Made by a program: the position numbers and the translations under genes. A model generated the notes under the pieces. It had not been told where the DNA came from. It worked only from the letters and a program-made list of their open reading frames with translations, and ran no database searches. DNA of 64,000 bases from Virgibacillus profundi. GTDB taxonomy: Bacteria; Bacillota; Bacilli; Bacillales; Amphibacillaceae. The stretch is taken from the NCBI RefSeq assembly GCF_002287375.1, contig NZ_NPOA01000001.1, forward strand, positions 1 through 64,000, given 5' to 3'. Of this stretch, positions 1 through 8,961 are shown in pieces. How positions within the stretch are numbered: the first letter of the stretch is position 1; the number at the start of each line of letters is the position of its first letter.

Positions 1-127
1 ATCATACCGCGCTTTCCATTCTAACCTTTTGTCTGTAAGAGTCATCGTATAACCTCCCAAATGATTTCTAAGAAGATTATCACACGGATGTCTTACTATT
101 AAAATGTGGGAAGTATTTGACGCTTAC
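1..127 (-). mobile_element. Terminus of a second IS66-family element with the start of its tnpA
   Basis: This stretch closely matches the tnpA-side end of the complete IS66 at 3330-5791 (compare about 5665-5791). It carries the first 15 codons of a tnpA on the minus strand (start ATG at 45-43) and ends in CGCTTAC at 121-127, the complement of the inverted-repeat tip GTAAGCG. It is not identical: the repeat reads GTAAGCGTCAAATA here against GTAAGCGTAAAATAG there. It is therefore a diverged copy rather than a recent sister. Whether the element is complete cannot be seen, because the rest lies outside the window. Confidence 0.85.
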
Positions 128-249
128 ACCGCCATGACAATCAGAATAATATCCATCAGGAAACTTGTATAGATTTATTATCCTGAAAACCTTCATAAAT
201 CGGGAAGTGACATGCACCTAAATTCCATATATTCCATAATATAGCCCGC

Positions 250-576
250 TTGCTGGGAATTGATCTTATTGAAAATCAGTCAAATGTGTATAACAACTAT
301 AGTATTCTAGATTCTAAAAACAATTTTCTTGATTTTTCACATGGAAAGGTATATACTGATGTTTGTCGAAACACACTTGTGTCTAATGGATATGGCTTAC
401 CATTACTGATGATGACAAGCTTAGTACTACTATATATCCTGAATTCATTCTATTTTTATTTTGTGGGAGTGATGTGGATGACAAAAATTGGTGATCACCT
501 TGGCAAGTTTCTTTCTATCCTATCTAGTCTATTTTCAATGGGAGCCATACTTCCTTCTTATAGGATAACCTACTAA
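250..576 (+). CDS. Unrecognised 108-aa reading frame, possibly gene debris
   Basis: This is the only plus-strand frame of note between the IS66 end and the ugd/epimerase pair. The translation has a polar first half and a hydrophobic stretch around residues 49-75 that could span a membrane (LPLLMMTSLVLLYILNSFY). The start has no convincing ribosome binding site and I recognise no family. It may be the tail of a disrupted membrane protein, since it sits between an IS end and a terminator, or it may not be coding. The rest of the gap from 128 to 642 shows nothing I can name. Confidence 0.15.
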   Translation: MLGIDLIENQSNVYNNYSILDSKNNFLDFSHGKVYTDVCRNTLVSNGYGLPLLMMTSLVLLYILNSFYFYFVGVMWMTKIGDHLGKFLSILSSLFSMGAILPSYRITY

Positions 577-642
577 TGATTCTGTGAAATCAGATGAAAA
601 GAAGGAAAGATTGTACCTGATCTTTTTTACAGTTAATGCTTA

Positions 643-686
643 AATAAAAGAAGTAACTACTAAAATTAGTAGTTACTTCTTTTATT
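643..686. terminator. Bidirectional intrinsic terminator
   Basis: A near-perfect hairpin has about 21-bp arms (643-663 and 666-686) and a 2-nt loop. The arms contain AAAGAAGTAACTACTAA and its complement, with A/T runs at both ends. It lies downstream of the minus-strand epimerase gene (stop at 758) and of the doubtful plus-strand frame ending at 576, so it can serve both directions. Confidence 0.8.
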
Positions 687-757
687 TTTACCATTTACAC
701 TATATTTCCCTAAAAAGAGTATCACAAATTAGTGTGGAACTCTGGATCTTAATATTA

Positions 758-1789
758 TTAGTTAACCCTATAATACCCCACATACCAATCAGCAAACCGC
801 TGCAATCCATCTTCAATACTAGTCTCAGGTTTAAATCCTACCGCATCCTGAAGTTGCTTTGTTGAAGCATAAGTAGCTGGTACATCTCCTGGCTTAATTG
901 GCTCAAACTCTTTATTGAATTCTATTTCTTTACCCATTGCATTACCTAAAGCTTGTTCTAGCGCTGTAATAAATTTCATTAATTTCTCTGGGCTGTTGTT
1001 TCCAATGTTGAACACTCTATGAGCAACTTCACCATCCCCACTCGGAGGTGTACTGACCAACCTTTCAATACCAGTAACAATATCATCGATATAAGTAAAA
1101 TCCCGATAAAGATCATTCTCAAAATCGCCATTATTAAATATCTTAATCGTCTCACCTGCAAAATACTTATCAGTAAAACCAAAATAAGCCATATCTGGTC
1201 GTCCCATTGGTCCATAAACAGTAAAGAAACGTAACCCCGTTGCTGGAATCTTATATAAATGACTATAAGTATGTGCCATTAGCTCATTAGACTTCTTGGT
1301 AGAAGCATATAAAGACACAGGATTATCCACAAAATCCGTTTCTTCAAATGGTACTTTCTTATTCGCTCCATAAACCGAACTGGATGATGCGTAAATAAGA
1401 TGATCTACTGGATAATGTCTACATGCTTCCAGTATATTATAAAAGCCTATAACATTACTTTGGATATAAACATCCGGATTTTCAATGGAATATCGCACAC
1501 CTGCTTGTGCGGCGAGATTCACTACAATTTCTGGTTTATACTCTTCAAAAATCTTCATAAGTCCAGCTTTATCAGAGATATCTTCTTTAAGAAATGTAAA
1601 CTTTTCATAAGGATAAAGCTTTTCTAAACGATTTTCTTTAAGCTTTACATCATAGTAGTCATTTAAATTATCAATGCCTACTACACGGCATCCCAGATCA
1701 AGTAGCTTTCTTGATAAAAAGAATCCGATAAAGCCTGCTGCACCTGTTACAAGGTATGTTTTATTGGTATCAGGAGTTGTGATGTTCAT
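758..1789 (-). CDS. UDP-glucuronate 4-epimerase, copy 1
   Basis: This 343-aa short-chain dehydrogenase/epimerase interconverts UDP-glucuronate and UDP-galacturonate for capsule synthesis. The NAD-binding motif TGAAGFIG is at residues 15-22. The active site shows SSSSVYG and a YASTK motif near residue 160, and the family signature FTVYGPMGRPDMA follows. It overlaps the end of the upstream UDP-glucose dehydrogenase gene by 20 bp, so the two make and then epimerise UDP-glucuronate from one transcript. A very similar pair lies at 14733-17112. The name could also be capI or lspL; 4-epimerase specificity is inferred from the signature and from pairing with ugd. Confidence 0.9.
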   Translation of the reverse strand: MNITTPDTNKTYLVTGAAGFIGFFLSRKLLDLGCRVVGIDNLNDYYDVKLKENRLEKLYPYEKFTFLKEDISDKAGLMKIFEEYKPEIVVNLAAQAGVRYSIENPDVYIQSNVIGFYNILEACRHYPVDHLIYASSSSVYGANKKVPFEETDFVDNPVSLYASTKKSNELMAHTYSHLYKIPATGLRFFTVYGPMGRPDMAYFGFTDKYFAGETIKIFNNGDFENDLYRDFTYIDDIVTGIERLVSTPPSGDGEVAHRVFNIGNNSPEKLMKFITALEQALGNAMGKEIEFNKEFEPIKPGDVPATYASTKQLQDAVGFKPETSIEDGLQRFADWYVGYYRVN

Positions 1790-3140
1790 AACTCTTAGAC
1801 TCCCTTCTGCTTGCTACACTTGTAGATGGTCTTCCAACAGAGTGATATTCCACGCCTGCTTCTTCCATTTCGTTTACATCATATATATTACGTCCATCGT
1901 ATACTAACGGTGTTCTCATTAGATCTTTATACATTTCAGAAGTGACCGCTTTAACTTCTCCCCACTCCGTAAATACAAAACATACATTGGCATCTTGCAA
2001 TGCTTGTTCTACATTTGATACGTAAGTAATGGAGCCATTACTTATTGGCCCTTCTGGATGCACTTTAGCAAAGTTTTCCGCCCCTACTGGATCAAATGCA
2101 TAAATATCAGCGCCCTTTTCCAATAATAGAGGAATATTTTCAAGTGAAGCTGCTTCTCGTAAATCATCTGTTCCCGGTTTAAAGGTTAGACCAAGTACTG
2201 CAACTTTCAAGCCGTTAAAGGTTATTAATCGTTTACTTGCTTTATTATATAGTAGTGTTTTTTGATCTTTGTTTACATCAATTGCCGCTTTGACAGTTTT
2301 TAAATCATAGCCATTTTGTCTTGCAAGGTTTTCCAATGCTTTTGTATCTTTAGGAAAACATGAACCACCAAATCCAATACCAGCATTTAAAAATTTACTT
2401 CCGATTCGCTCATCAAAGCTCATTCCTTTTGCAACATCCTGAACATCTGCGCCAACTAATTCACATAGGTTTGCAATATCATTCATATAGGATATTTTAA
2501 GTGCAAGGAAGTCATTAGAAGCATACTTAATCATTTCAGCTGATCTTCTATTAACCGATACAATAGGTAAATTAAAAGGTTCATAGATATTCGTGAGACG
2601 TTCTTCAGCCCACTTGCTTTCTGTACCAATTATAATTCTGGCAGCATGTAATGTATCATGCACTGCGGAACCTTGTGCCAAAAATTCTGGGTTTGAGGCA
2701 ACCTCCACTTTTACATCGTTAATTAAAAAGTCCTGTATAAACTGCTCTACTTTATCATTTGTTCCAACTGGTACCGTCGATTTCACAACGATCAAACAGT
2801 CATTCTCAATTGTTTCAGCAATCTGCCTTGCAACAGTCGCTATATAGGATAGATTTGCAGATCCATCAGGTTGCTCCGGTGTCCCAACACCGATGAATAT
2901 TGCATCCGCATCCTTATAAGCAGATTTATAATCTGTTGTGTATTCCAATCTTCCTGCAGCATAGTTTTTCTGCATTAATTCTTCTAAACCTTCTTCATAA
3001 ATTGGAGATACACCAGATTTCATTACTTTTACTTTTTCTTCATCTATATCAACACAAGTTACTTGATGACCTACTTCAGCGAAAGTTACACCGGCTACTA
3101 GGCCAACGTAACCTGTTCCTGCTACTGCTATTTTATACAT
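1770..3140 (-). CDS. ugd: UDP-glucose 6-dehydrogenase, copy 1
   Basis: This 456-aa enzyme oxidises UDP-glucose to UDP-glucuronate with two NAD+. The Rossmann motif GTGYVGL lies at residues 8-14. The central domain carries the catalytic cysteine in GFGGSCFPKDTKAL near residue 260. The C-terminal UDP-binding domain includes FKPGTDDLREAASL. The start is supported by AAGGAAGG about 8 nt upstream of ATG. It is closely related to the second copy at 15736-17112; the C-terminal tails differ. It is the most promoter-distal capsule gene pair, cut off from the rest by the TRAP genes and IS66. TuaD/Ugd naming is interchangeable. Confidence 0.95.
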   Translation of the reverse strand: MYKIAVAGTGYVGLVAGVTFAEVGHQVTCVDIDEEKVKVMKSGVSPIYEEGLEELMQKNYAAGRLEYTTDYKSAYKDADAIFIGVGTPEQPDGSANLSYIATVARQIAETIENDCLIVVKSTVPVGTNDKVEQFIQDFLINDVKVEVASNPEFLAQGSAVHDTLHAARIIIGTESKWAEERLTNIYEPFNLPIVSVNRRSAEMIKYASNDFLALKISYMNDIANLCELVGADVQDVAKGMSFDERIGSKFLNAGIGFGGSCFPKDTKALENLARQNGYDLKTVKAAIDVNKDQKTLLYNKASKRLITFNGLKVAVLGLTFKPGTDDLREAASLENIPLLLEKGADIYAFDPVGAENFAKVHPEGPISNGSITYVSNVEQALQDANVCFVFTEWGEVKAVTSEMYKDLMRTPLVYDGRNIYDVNEMEEAGVEYHSVGRPSTSVASRRESKSYEHHNS

Positions 3141-3211
3141 TATTACGCCTTCCTTTACTCTTATATTTATATAACATTTCGTCTGGTACCTTTCGGCAAA
3201 GACTCGTTGAT

Positions 3212-3270
3212 CAGTCCCCCTTAATTAAACCTACTTGTGTACTTTAGCACATTAACGTTGTGGGGGACTG
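3212..3270. repeat. Inverted repeat upstream of ugd copy 1
   Basis: CAGTCCCCC at 3212-3220 and GGGGGACTG at 3262-3270 form a 9-bp GC-rich stem with a 41-nt loop in the ugd leader on the minus strand. It could be a small mobile repeat, a terminator without a T run, or a leader structure. I cannot decide which. Confidence 0.5.
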
Positions 3271-3293
3271 ACCCCAAAATCCTTCAGGCATAA

Positions 3294-3324
3294 AAAGGAA
3301 TCCCAGTTACAACTAAGATTCCTT
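3294..3324 (-). terminator. Terminator beside the IS66 insertion
   Basis: On the minus strand AAGGAATC pairs with GATTCCTT across a short loop (3317-3324 and 3296-3303) and is followed by a T run. It sits just outside the IS66 end. Before the insertion it would have followed the TRAP permease stop at 5836 by about 50 nt, so it is probably that operon's original terminator. Confidence 0.65.
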
Positions 3325-3381
3325 GAATTGTAAGCGTAAAATAGTCCACACCTATTTCTAGATGTGGACTAATGTTATGAT

Positions 3382-4959
3382 TTATTTAGATTTATTTGGA
3401 ACACGACATTCTTCTGGAATTGTCTGTGACCATGGTAGGAGTTGATCTAACTTAGTTTTATCTGTTGTATCCATATTGGGAAGTTCTTCGAATAAGTATT
3501 TAAGATAGTGAAATGGATTCAATCCGTTTTCTTTGGCTGTCTCCACAATACTATAGATAATTGCACTGGATTCGGCCCCTTTTTGAGTATTGCTGAAAAG
3601 CCAGTTTTTCCTTCCGATTACGAAAGGTTTGATTGATCTTTCACCACGGTTGTTGTCTATTTCCAGGCGACCATCCTGCAGGAATGCCTCTAATTTATCC
3701 CATTGGTTACGACAATATTTAATCGCCAGACCAAGTGCGCTTTTTGGCAGTACACGTGGCGTTTGTTCACGAAGCCATGCTGAAAAAGCCTCCAACACTG
3801 GCTGGCTGCGCTCCAAGCGTATTTCATATCGTTCTTTGAGACTGACTTCCTTTAGTTCGCGCTCGATTGCGAAAAGTTGATTACAAAATGCCAGACCTTC
3901 CTTCGCTTTTACCGCAGAGGTACCCGCTGATTCAGGGAGTGCTTTTAAGGCATCTGTAAATTTGCGGCGCGCGTGCGCCCAGCAGCCGACTAGCGTTACA
4001 TCTGAAACTTTATGATAACCGGCATACCCATCCACATGTAGATAACCCTGGAAATCCTCTAGAAAACGGCTGGGATGTTTTCCAGCACGGGTTTTTCGGT
4101 AATCGTACAAGACAATAGGTGTATCCTCTTTTCCTGTGCGATAAAGCCACATGTAGGAAGTCGACGTCGCAGGCCGATCTGGCTCAGAAAGCACCTGCAG
4201 GGTTGTTTCATCCGCATGTAAAATATCCCGTGTCAGGAGTTGCTCATGCATTTCATTGAAAATTAAACGGAGCCAGGTCTCTGCGCCATATAAAATCCAA
4301 TTGGCCAGCGTTTGACGTGGTATGGAAACACCAAATCGTTCTAAATGTTTTTCCTGGCGGTAAAGTGGCATACTCTCCACATATTTTTGCGACATCGAAT
4401 AGGCAATTGCTGATGGAGAAGCTAGGCTTCCTGGAAAAACAGGAGCTGGCATTTCTGCCGTAACGATAGGTGTCTCTATTTCGTGGCGTTCGCAGTGCCG
4501 GCAGCTGTAAACATGACGTACGTGCTCTACCACTTTTACCTGAGCTGGGATGATCTTCAACTCTTTACGTACTTCGGTGCTCATTTCATGAAGCGCGCCA
4601 GAGCAACACGAACAGACCTGCTCTTCTTCAGATAAACGATATTCTATCGTCTCTTTTGGCAGGTTTTCAAGCATACGTTCACGCTGACCACGCTGTTTCT
4701 TGCGTTTATATGTAATCGTCTCAACTGTCGGTTCTTCAACGGTTTCGTCGGCAGTTACCTCGGCTTCATTGAAAAGGGATAGTTGATCCGGGTGCATTTG
4801 CTCACTGGAAGATCCAAAACGGCGTTGCTGACTAAGGCGAAATTGCTCCTCATACCATTTTAATTTGGCCTCTAACGCTTCTTTTTCCATTTCAAGCTTT
4901 TCATTATGCGCTTTGTAATATTCAATTTTGTCTTTTGAGGTTTGCGCTGTAGTTTCCAT
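3382..4959 (-). CDS. tnpC: IS66 transposase TnpC
   Basis: This 525-aa protein is the catalytic transposase of IS66. An N-terminal coiled-coil leader (residues 1-45) is followed by the family signature RRFGSSSEQ near residue 47. A CxxC zinc-binding pair (CSCCSGALH, then CRHC) follows. The DDE core is visible as [18 protein letters not shown] and [10 protein letters not shown], and the C-terminal helical tail contains [17 protein letters not shown]. The length is typical for the family and no break is seen, so it should be functional. Confidence 0.95.
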   Translation of the reverse strand: METTAQTSKDKIEYYKAHNEKLEMEKEALEAKLKWYEEQFRLSQQRRFGSSSEQMHPDQLSLFNEAEVTADETVEEPTVETITYKRKKQRGQRERMLENLPKETIEYRLSEEEQVCSCCSGALHEMSTEVRKELKIIPAQVKVVEHVRHVYSCRHCERHEIETPIVTAEMPAPVFPGSLASPSAIAYSMSQKYVESMPLYRQEKHLERFGVSIPRQTLANWILYGAETWLRLIFNEMHEQLLTRDILHADETTLQVLSEPDRPATSTSYMWLYRTGKEDTPIVLYDYRKTRAGKHPSRFLEDFQGYLHVDGYAGYHKVSDVTLVGCWAHARRKFTDALKALPESAGTSAVKAKEGLAFCNQLFAIERELKEVSLKERYEIRLERSQPVLEAFSAWLREQTPRVLPKSALGLAIKYCRNQWDKLEAFLQDGRLEIDNNRGERSIKPFVIGRKNWLFSNTQKGAESSAIIYSIVETAKENGLNPFHYLKYLFEELPNMDTTDKTKLDQLLPWSQTIPEECRVPNKSK

Positions 4960-5029
4960 AAAATTAGTATACGATAAAGAAGCCGGCTTGAAAAGCCGAA
5001 TTCTCTATCTTTTTTCGCTTAATAATATT

Positions 5030-5386
5030 TCAAAGAATAGTGCGTGCTTTCACTTCCTGATGTGCCTGTTTTTGATTCATTGGTAGACCATCCAGTAGCC
5101 AGCGCAGTTGCCGTGGACTGATATCCATCGGTGCCGCATTCGTTTCGGATGGCCAGTGGAATGTTCCACGTTCCAGTCTTCGATAATGCAGCCAAAAACC
5201 GTTATGTTCCCACTGCAGGATTTTTAGCTTATCCCGTTTCCGATTACAGAATACGAATAGGCAGGGGGAAAAAGGATCGAGGTCAAAGCATTCTTTCACA
5301 ATAACGGCAAGACCATCAATTGATTTACGAAGATCGGTACTGCCACGAGCTAGGTAAACACGTTCAAACCGGGAACCTGTTAACAT
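5030..5386 (-). CDS. tnpB: IS66 accessory protein TnpB
   Basis: This 118-aa protein belongs to the IS66 Orf2/TnpB family and is needed with TnpA and TnpC for transposition. The family landmarks are YLARGSTDLRKSIDGLA near the N terminus and the FVFCNRKRDKLKIL and WEHNGFWLHYRRLE stretches. Its ATG overlaps the end of tnpA by 7 nt, which suggests translational coupling. Confidence 0.95.
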   Translation of the reverse strand: MLTGSRFERVYLARGSTDLRKSIDGLAVIVKECFDLDPFSPCLFVFCNRKRDKLKILQWEHNGFWLHYRRLERGTFHWPSETNAAPMDISPRQLRWLLDGLPMNQKQAHQEVKARTIL

Positions 5387-5709
5387 TCTTTTCGTAGCAC
5401 ATGAACAATATCAGATACTAAGCCCATATTAACTCCTGGACGAACCTCGACTGAAATCGCTCCGAAATGAATAAATACTGGTTCTTGTGTTGCAGTGTGT
5501 GAAGATTCATCTTCCATATTTACTGCTAGCCACTGTGTCTCAGGTAGTTGTTCAGGGGATTCCTCATTACTTTCAAACTTTTGAATCCAATAATACATTT
5601 GATGAACTTTTATCCCTTGTTCTCGGCACCACTTAGCCACACTCAAATCACTTGATTTCCAGGCTTTATACCGCGCTTTCCATTCTATTCTTTTGTCTGT
5701 TAGAGTCAT
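5380..5709 (-). CDS. tnpA: IS66 accessory protein TnpA
   Basis: This 109-aa protein is the first IS66 frame. It has a helix-turn-helix-like N terminus (VAKWCREQGIKVHQMYYW) typical of IS66 Orf1, and a short acidic C-terminal half. The start at 5709 is preceded by a GGGAGGTTATGCG leader inside the IS end. The first residues are repeated in the partial copy at 1-45. Confidence 0.9.
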   Translation of the reverse strand: MTLTDKRIEWKARYKAWKSSDLSVAKWCREQGIKVHQMYYWIQKFESNEESPEQLPETQWLAVNMEDESSHTATQEPVFIHFGAISVEVRPGVNMGLVSDIVHVLRKEC

Positions 5710-5835
5710 CGCATAACCTCCCGAATGATTTCTAAGAAGATTATCGCACGTATGACTTACTATTAAAATGTGGTAACTATTTTACGCTTACCTTGAATTA
5801 AAAATATTACGTAAAACTTTTAATTATAATATAAT

Positions 5836-7782
5836 CTATATTAAACTATTAGTTTGAATACTGGATTTTTGCTTATTAAGTACAAATAAAATAAATAACC
5901 CTACTAATATTCCAACCAAATTAGCCCATAAAATAGAGGAAATTAACAATATTCCACATATAAAGAGTATTGTTCTATTTAACATAGATAAATTCACTAC
6001 ATAATGTCCTATTACAGAAGCTGCTATCAGAAAAATTCCAAACATTGCTGTGAATAACGAAATTAATATATTATCAATCCCACCTTCGATAAGTATAAGT
6101 GAAGGATTATAAACAAATGCAAACGGAATAATAAATCCTGCTATAGCTAACCTAAATCCAGCCCAACCAACTTTAGAAGGTGATGCATTGGCAATTCCTG
6201 CTGCAGCATACGATGCTAAAGCAACTGGTGGGGTTAAAGTAGATAATGTTGCAAAATAAAATACAAATAGGTGGGCAGCAAGTACCTCTACCCCTGTCGC
6301 AATTAAAACTGGTGCTGCTACCGTTCCAGCCATGATATAAGCTGCAGAAGTAGGGAGTCCCATACCCAAAATGATACAGGAAAGCATCGTTAGTAATAGC
6401 AATAATGGCAATTGACCATGAGTTAAATCTAACATAATAGAAGTAAATGATACTCCTAGACCTGTTAATGAAACAACTCCTATGATGATACCTACAACCG
6501 CACACGCAGCTGCTACTGATAATGCTCCCTTACTACCTTCTTCCAAAGTCAGCATAAATTCTTTAAAAGTTAATTTTGTCTCTTTTCTTAGAAAACTAAC
6601 AATCCATATGCTCACAATCCCAAAAAAGGCAGCGTAAATAGGAGTAAGTCCATAAACTATTAAAGAAACGACTATTACTAATGGAATAATCATATGCCCT
6701 CTTTTAATAAAGGTCTCCTTCAAAGATGGGAGTTCTTCCTTGTTTAATCCGCGTAAATTTAACCTTTTGGCTTCTCTATCAATCATGATCCAAGTAGAAA
6801 AGTAATATAGGAAAGCTGGAACTATTGCTGCTATCATTACGGTTGCATATGATATTCCAGTCAATTCTGCTAGGATGAAAGCTGCTGCGCCCATTACAGG
6901 AGGAACAATCTGCCCACCTGCTGAAGCAACAGCTTCCACTGAGCCAGCAAATACTGGTTTAAACCCAATTTTTTTCATTAAGGGAATAGTAAAGGAACCA
7001 GTAGTTACAACATTTGCCACGGCTGCACCGTTAATTGTCCCCATTGTACTACTAGCAATTACAGCTACTTTTGCAGGTCCTCCAGCCTTTTTCCCTGATA
7101 CTGCCAAAGACATATCAGTTATTAATTGACCCATTCCTGTTTTACTCATAAAAGCACCAAATAATATAAACAAAAAGATATATTGAGCCGATACTCCCAA
7201 CGCAATTCCAAATATTCCTTCTGTACTGATATACATCTGCTCGATCATTCTTCGATATGAAAAATTAGCATGATTTAAAGGACCAGGAATCCATTCACCG
7301 TATAAGCCATACAAAAAGAAAATCACGGCTAATAAAGGTAAAGCCCAACCTACAGACCTTCTAGCAGCTTCTAGAATCAACAAAAGAAATATCGTTCCTA
7401 ATATTATCTCTGTTTGGTTAGCTATTCCACCTCTTAAAATAACGTCATCATAAAAATAAAAAATATATCCTATGGTAACTCCCGATAATAAAGCCAACAA
7501 AACATCAAAGATACTGGGATATTTACTGAAGAGGTTAGAATCAACTTTTTTATTTCTATGAGGGATTAGTAAAAATATTAGGATCATGATAACCCCAATA
7601 TGTACTGCGCGAAACTTAATTGCCAGTAAAGAACCAAAACCTGCACTATATAAATGAAAGATTGATAAACTAACTGCTATAGCAAATATTAAATACTTCC
7701 AAAACTTATTATTAAAATTTCTATATTTGCTTTGATTTGAAACCTCTATATTCTGGTTAAGTTTTTTATTATGCTTACTCAT
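5836..7782 (-). CDS. TRAP transporter fused permease (DctQM type)
   Basis: This 648-aa integral membrane protein joins the small (4-TM) and large (12-TM) TRAP subunits in one chain, the form that partners TAXI binding proteins. Many hydrophobic segments are evident. Landmarks of the large subunit include GTINGAAVANVVTTGSFTIP and GLPTSAAYIMAGTVAAP. It uses an ion gradient to import a small organic acid or amino acid. It starts 23 nt after the binding-protein gene ends, so the two form an operon. The IS66 lies 44 nt past its stop. The substrate cannot be read from sequence. Confidence 0.9.
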   Translation of the reverse strand: MSKHNKKLNQNIEVSNQSKYRNFNNKFWKYLIFAIAVSLSIFHLYSAGFGSLLAIKFRAVHIGVIMILIFLLIPHRNKKVDSNLFSKYPSIFDVLLALLSGVTIGYIFYFYDDVILRGGIANQTEIILGTIFLLLILEAARRSVGWALPLLAVIFFLYGLYGEWIPGPLNHANFSYRRMIEQMYISTEGIFGIALGVSAQYIFLFILFGAFMSKTGMGQLITDMSLAVSGKKAGGPAKVAVIASSTMGTINGAAVANVVTTGSFTIPLMKKIGFKPVFAGSVEAVASAGGQIVPPVMGAAAFILAELTGISYATVMIAAIVPAFLYYFSTWIMIDREAKRLNLRGLNKEELPSLKETFIKRGHMIIPLVIVVSLIVYGLTPIYAAFFGIVSIWIVSFLRKETKLTFKEFMLTLEEGSKGALSVAAACAVVGIIIGVVSLTGLGVSFTSIMLDLTHGQLPLLLLLTMLSCIILGMGLPTSAAYIMAGTVAAPVLIATGVEVLAAHLFVFYFATLSTLTPPVALASYAAAGIANASPSKVGWAGFRLAIAGFIIPFAFVYNPSLILIEGGIDNILISLFTAMFGIFLIAASVIGHYVVNLSMLNRTILFICGILLISSILWANLVGILVGLFILFVLNKQKSSIQTNSLI

Positions 7783-7805
7783 TTTCTCATCCTTGTAATA
7801 TGGTT

Positions 7806-8804
7806 TTATTCTGGAATTAGATCTTCAGGTATTTCCAAACCATTATCTTCAAAAAACTTAACAGCTCCTGGATGAAGGGGGATGGTAACTCCATTTAGTC
7901 CATCCTCAACCTTTAAATCACTAATACCTTTATAAGTATTCGTTAAAGTATCTACATTACCATAAAGAGATTCTAACATACTATAAACCGTGTCATCACT
8001 CATCGCTTCGTCTACAATTAATAAATTCCCTACCGCGACTGTATCTACAGCTGCTGATTGTCCTTTATAAGAATCCTCTGGAATAGTATATGGGAAATAC
8101 CAAGGATATTCTTCTAAAATATTCCCTTGAAGTTCGCCCTCTATTGGTAGTATTTTTATATCACTTGAAGTAGCCATTTCAACAACACTTGCGTGCCCTA
8201 ATCCACCAGCGATATAAACCATATCAACTTTTCCATCAACAAACATACTAGCTGACTCAGCATTATCAAGGTATTGTACGTCTGCATTTCCTCCATCTTG
8301 ATAATCAACATTAGCAAGCTTCAGAATTTCTCTTGCATTCTGTTCTGTTCCACTTCCAACTGCTCCAGGAGCTAATGTTTTCTCCTGTAAATCTGAAAGC
8401 TTTTTAATACCGGAATCTTCATCGACTACAAAGTATGCTAAATTAGGGTATAGGAAGGTTAGTGCTCTAATATTTTTAACTGGTTTTCCATCAAAAGGAC
8501 CTTTGCCTTCCCATGCTTGTAAAGCAATACCATTTTGAGAAAAGCCTACATCGGACTCACCCATTTCAATATAATTTATATTTTGTGGTGATCCCGCTGT
8601 TGATTGAACAGATACATTTAGTCCCGCTACATTGTCAGACCATACATCTGCAATTCCATTACCTAATACATAAAATATCCCAGCAGTTCCAGCAGTCCCA
8701 ATATTGACTTGATTATTATCCCCATTGCTGTCAGTATCTGAGCTACAACCAATAAGAATAATAGATATAGCTATTAAGATTAATGATCCTTTAAATAATT
8801 TCAT
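7806..8804 (-). CDS. TAXI-family TRAP solute-binding lipoprotein
   Basis: This 332-aa extracytoplasmic binding protein belongs to the TAXI class of TRAP transporters. I place the start at 8804, where GGAGG lies 6-7 nt upstream of ATG, rather than at an upstream ATG that would add 11 polar residues before the signal peptide. The N terminus is a lipoprotein signal ending LIGC. Then come the family stretches NIGTAGTAGIFYVLGNGIADVW and GSPQNINYIEMGESDVGFSQ (split here by eye). Studied TAXI proteins bind glutamate or related dicarboxylates, but the ligand here is unknown. Confidence 0.9.
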   Translation of the reverse strand: MKLFKGSLILIAISIILIGCSSDTDSNGDNNQVNIGTAGTAGIFYVLGNGIADVWSDNVAGLNVSVQSTAGSPQNINYIEMGESDVGFSQNGIALQAWEGKGPFDGKPVKNIRALTFLYPNLAYFVVDEDSGIKKLSDLQEKTLAPGAVGSGTEQNAREILKLANVDYQDGGNADVQYLDNAESASMFVDGKVDMVYIAGGLGHASVVEMATSSDIKILPIEGELQGNILEEYPWYFPYTIPEDSYKGQSAAVDTVAVGNLLIVDEAMSDDTVYSMLESLYGNVDTLTNTYKGISDLKVEDGLNGVTIPLHPGAVKFFEDNGLEIPEDLIPE

Positions 8805-8961
8805 TTTTTTCCTCCAATACTGTAATATAAACTTCACTTGTTAAATCACTATTCCAAAACAATTTTTAATTAGCTAATAATATAATACTAGTTTTTGATA
8901 GATTTTTATATATTATTCTGTCGATTAATAGATTTTTTCACACTAATTACCACTAATGAAG

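Larger units (their letters stand above)
3330..5791 (-). mobile_element. Complete IS66-family insertion sequence with 8-bp target duplication
   Basis: The element is 2462 bp. Its ends are inverted repeats starting GTAAGCGTAAAATAG (left at 3330, right ending at 5791). The flanking octamer CTTGAATT occurs at 3322-3329 and again at 5792-5799, which is the 8-bp target duplication expected for IS66. It carries tnpA, tnpB and tnpC in the usual order on the minus strand, all intact. Intact ends, frames and duplication point to a fairly recent insertion. It landed between the TRAP permease stop codon and that operon's probable terminator. Confidence 0.95.

Noticed and set aside
2900-3247. A 115-aa leucine-rich plus-strand frame opposite ugd copy 1
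   Set aside because: It is the mirror of conserved ugd codons; the matching frame appears opposite ugd copy 2 at 16872, as expected for a shadow.
3212-3270. The GGGGGACTG inverted repeat as a riboswitch of ugd copy 1
   Set aside because: Only one simple stem is visible and no known aptamer motif is present; it is kept as an inverted repeat only.
5792-5799. CTTGAATT flanking IS66 as a chance repeat
   Set aside because: Exact position at both inverted-repeat tips and the 8-bp length typical of IS66 make chance unlikely, so the target duplication is accepted.
8805-8837. Longer start for the TAXI binding protein at 8837
   Set aside because: The added residues are basic and lie before a complete lipoprotein signal; the ATG at 8804 has a strong GGAGG at the right distance.
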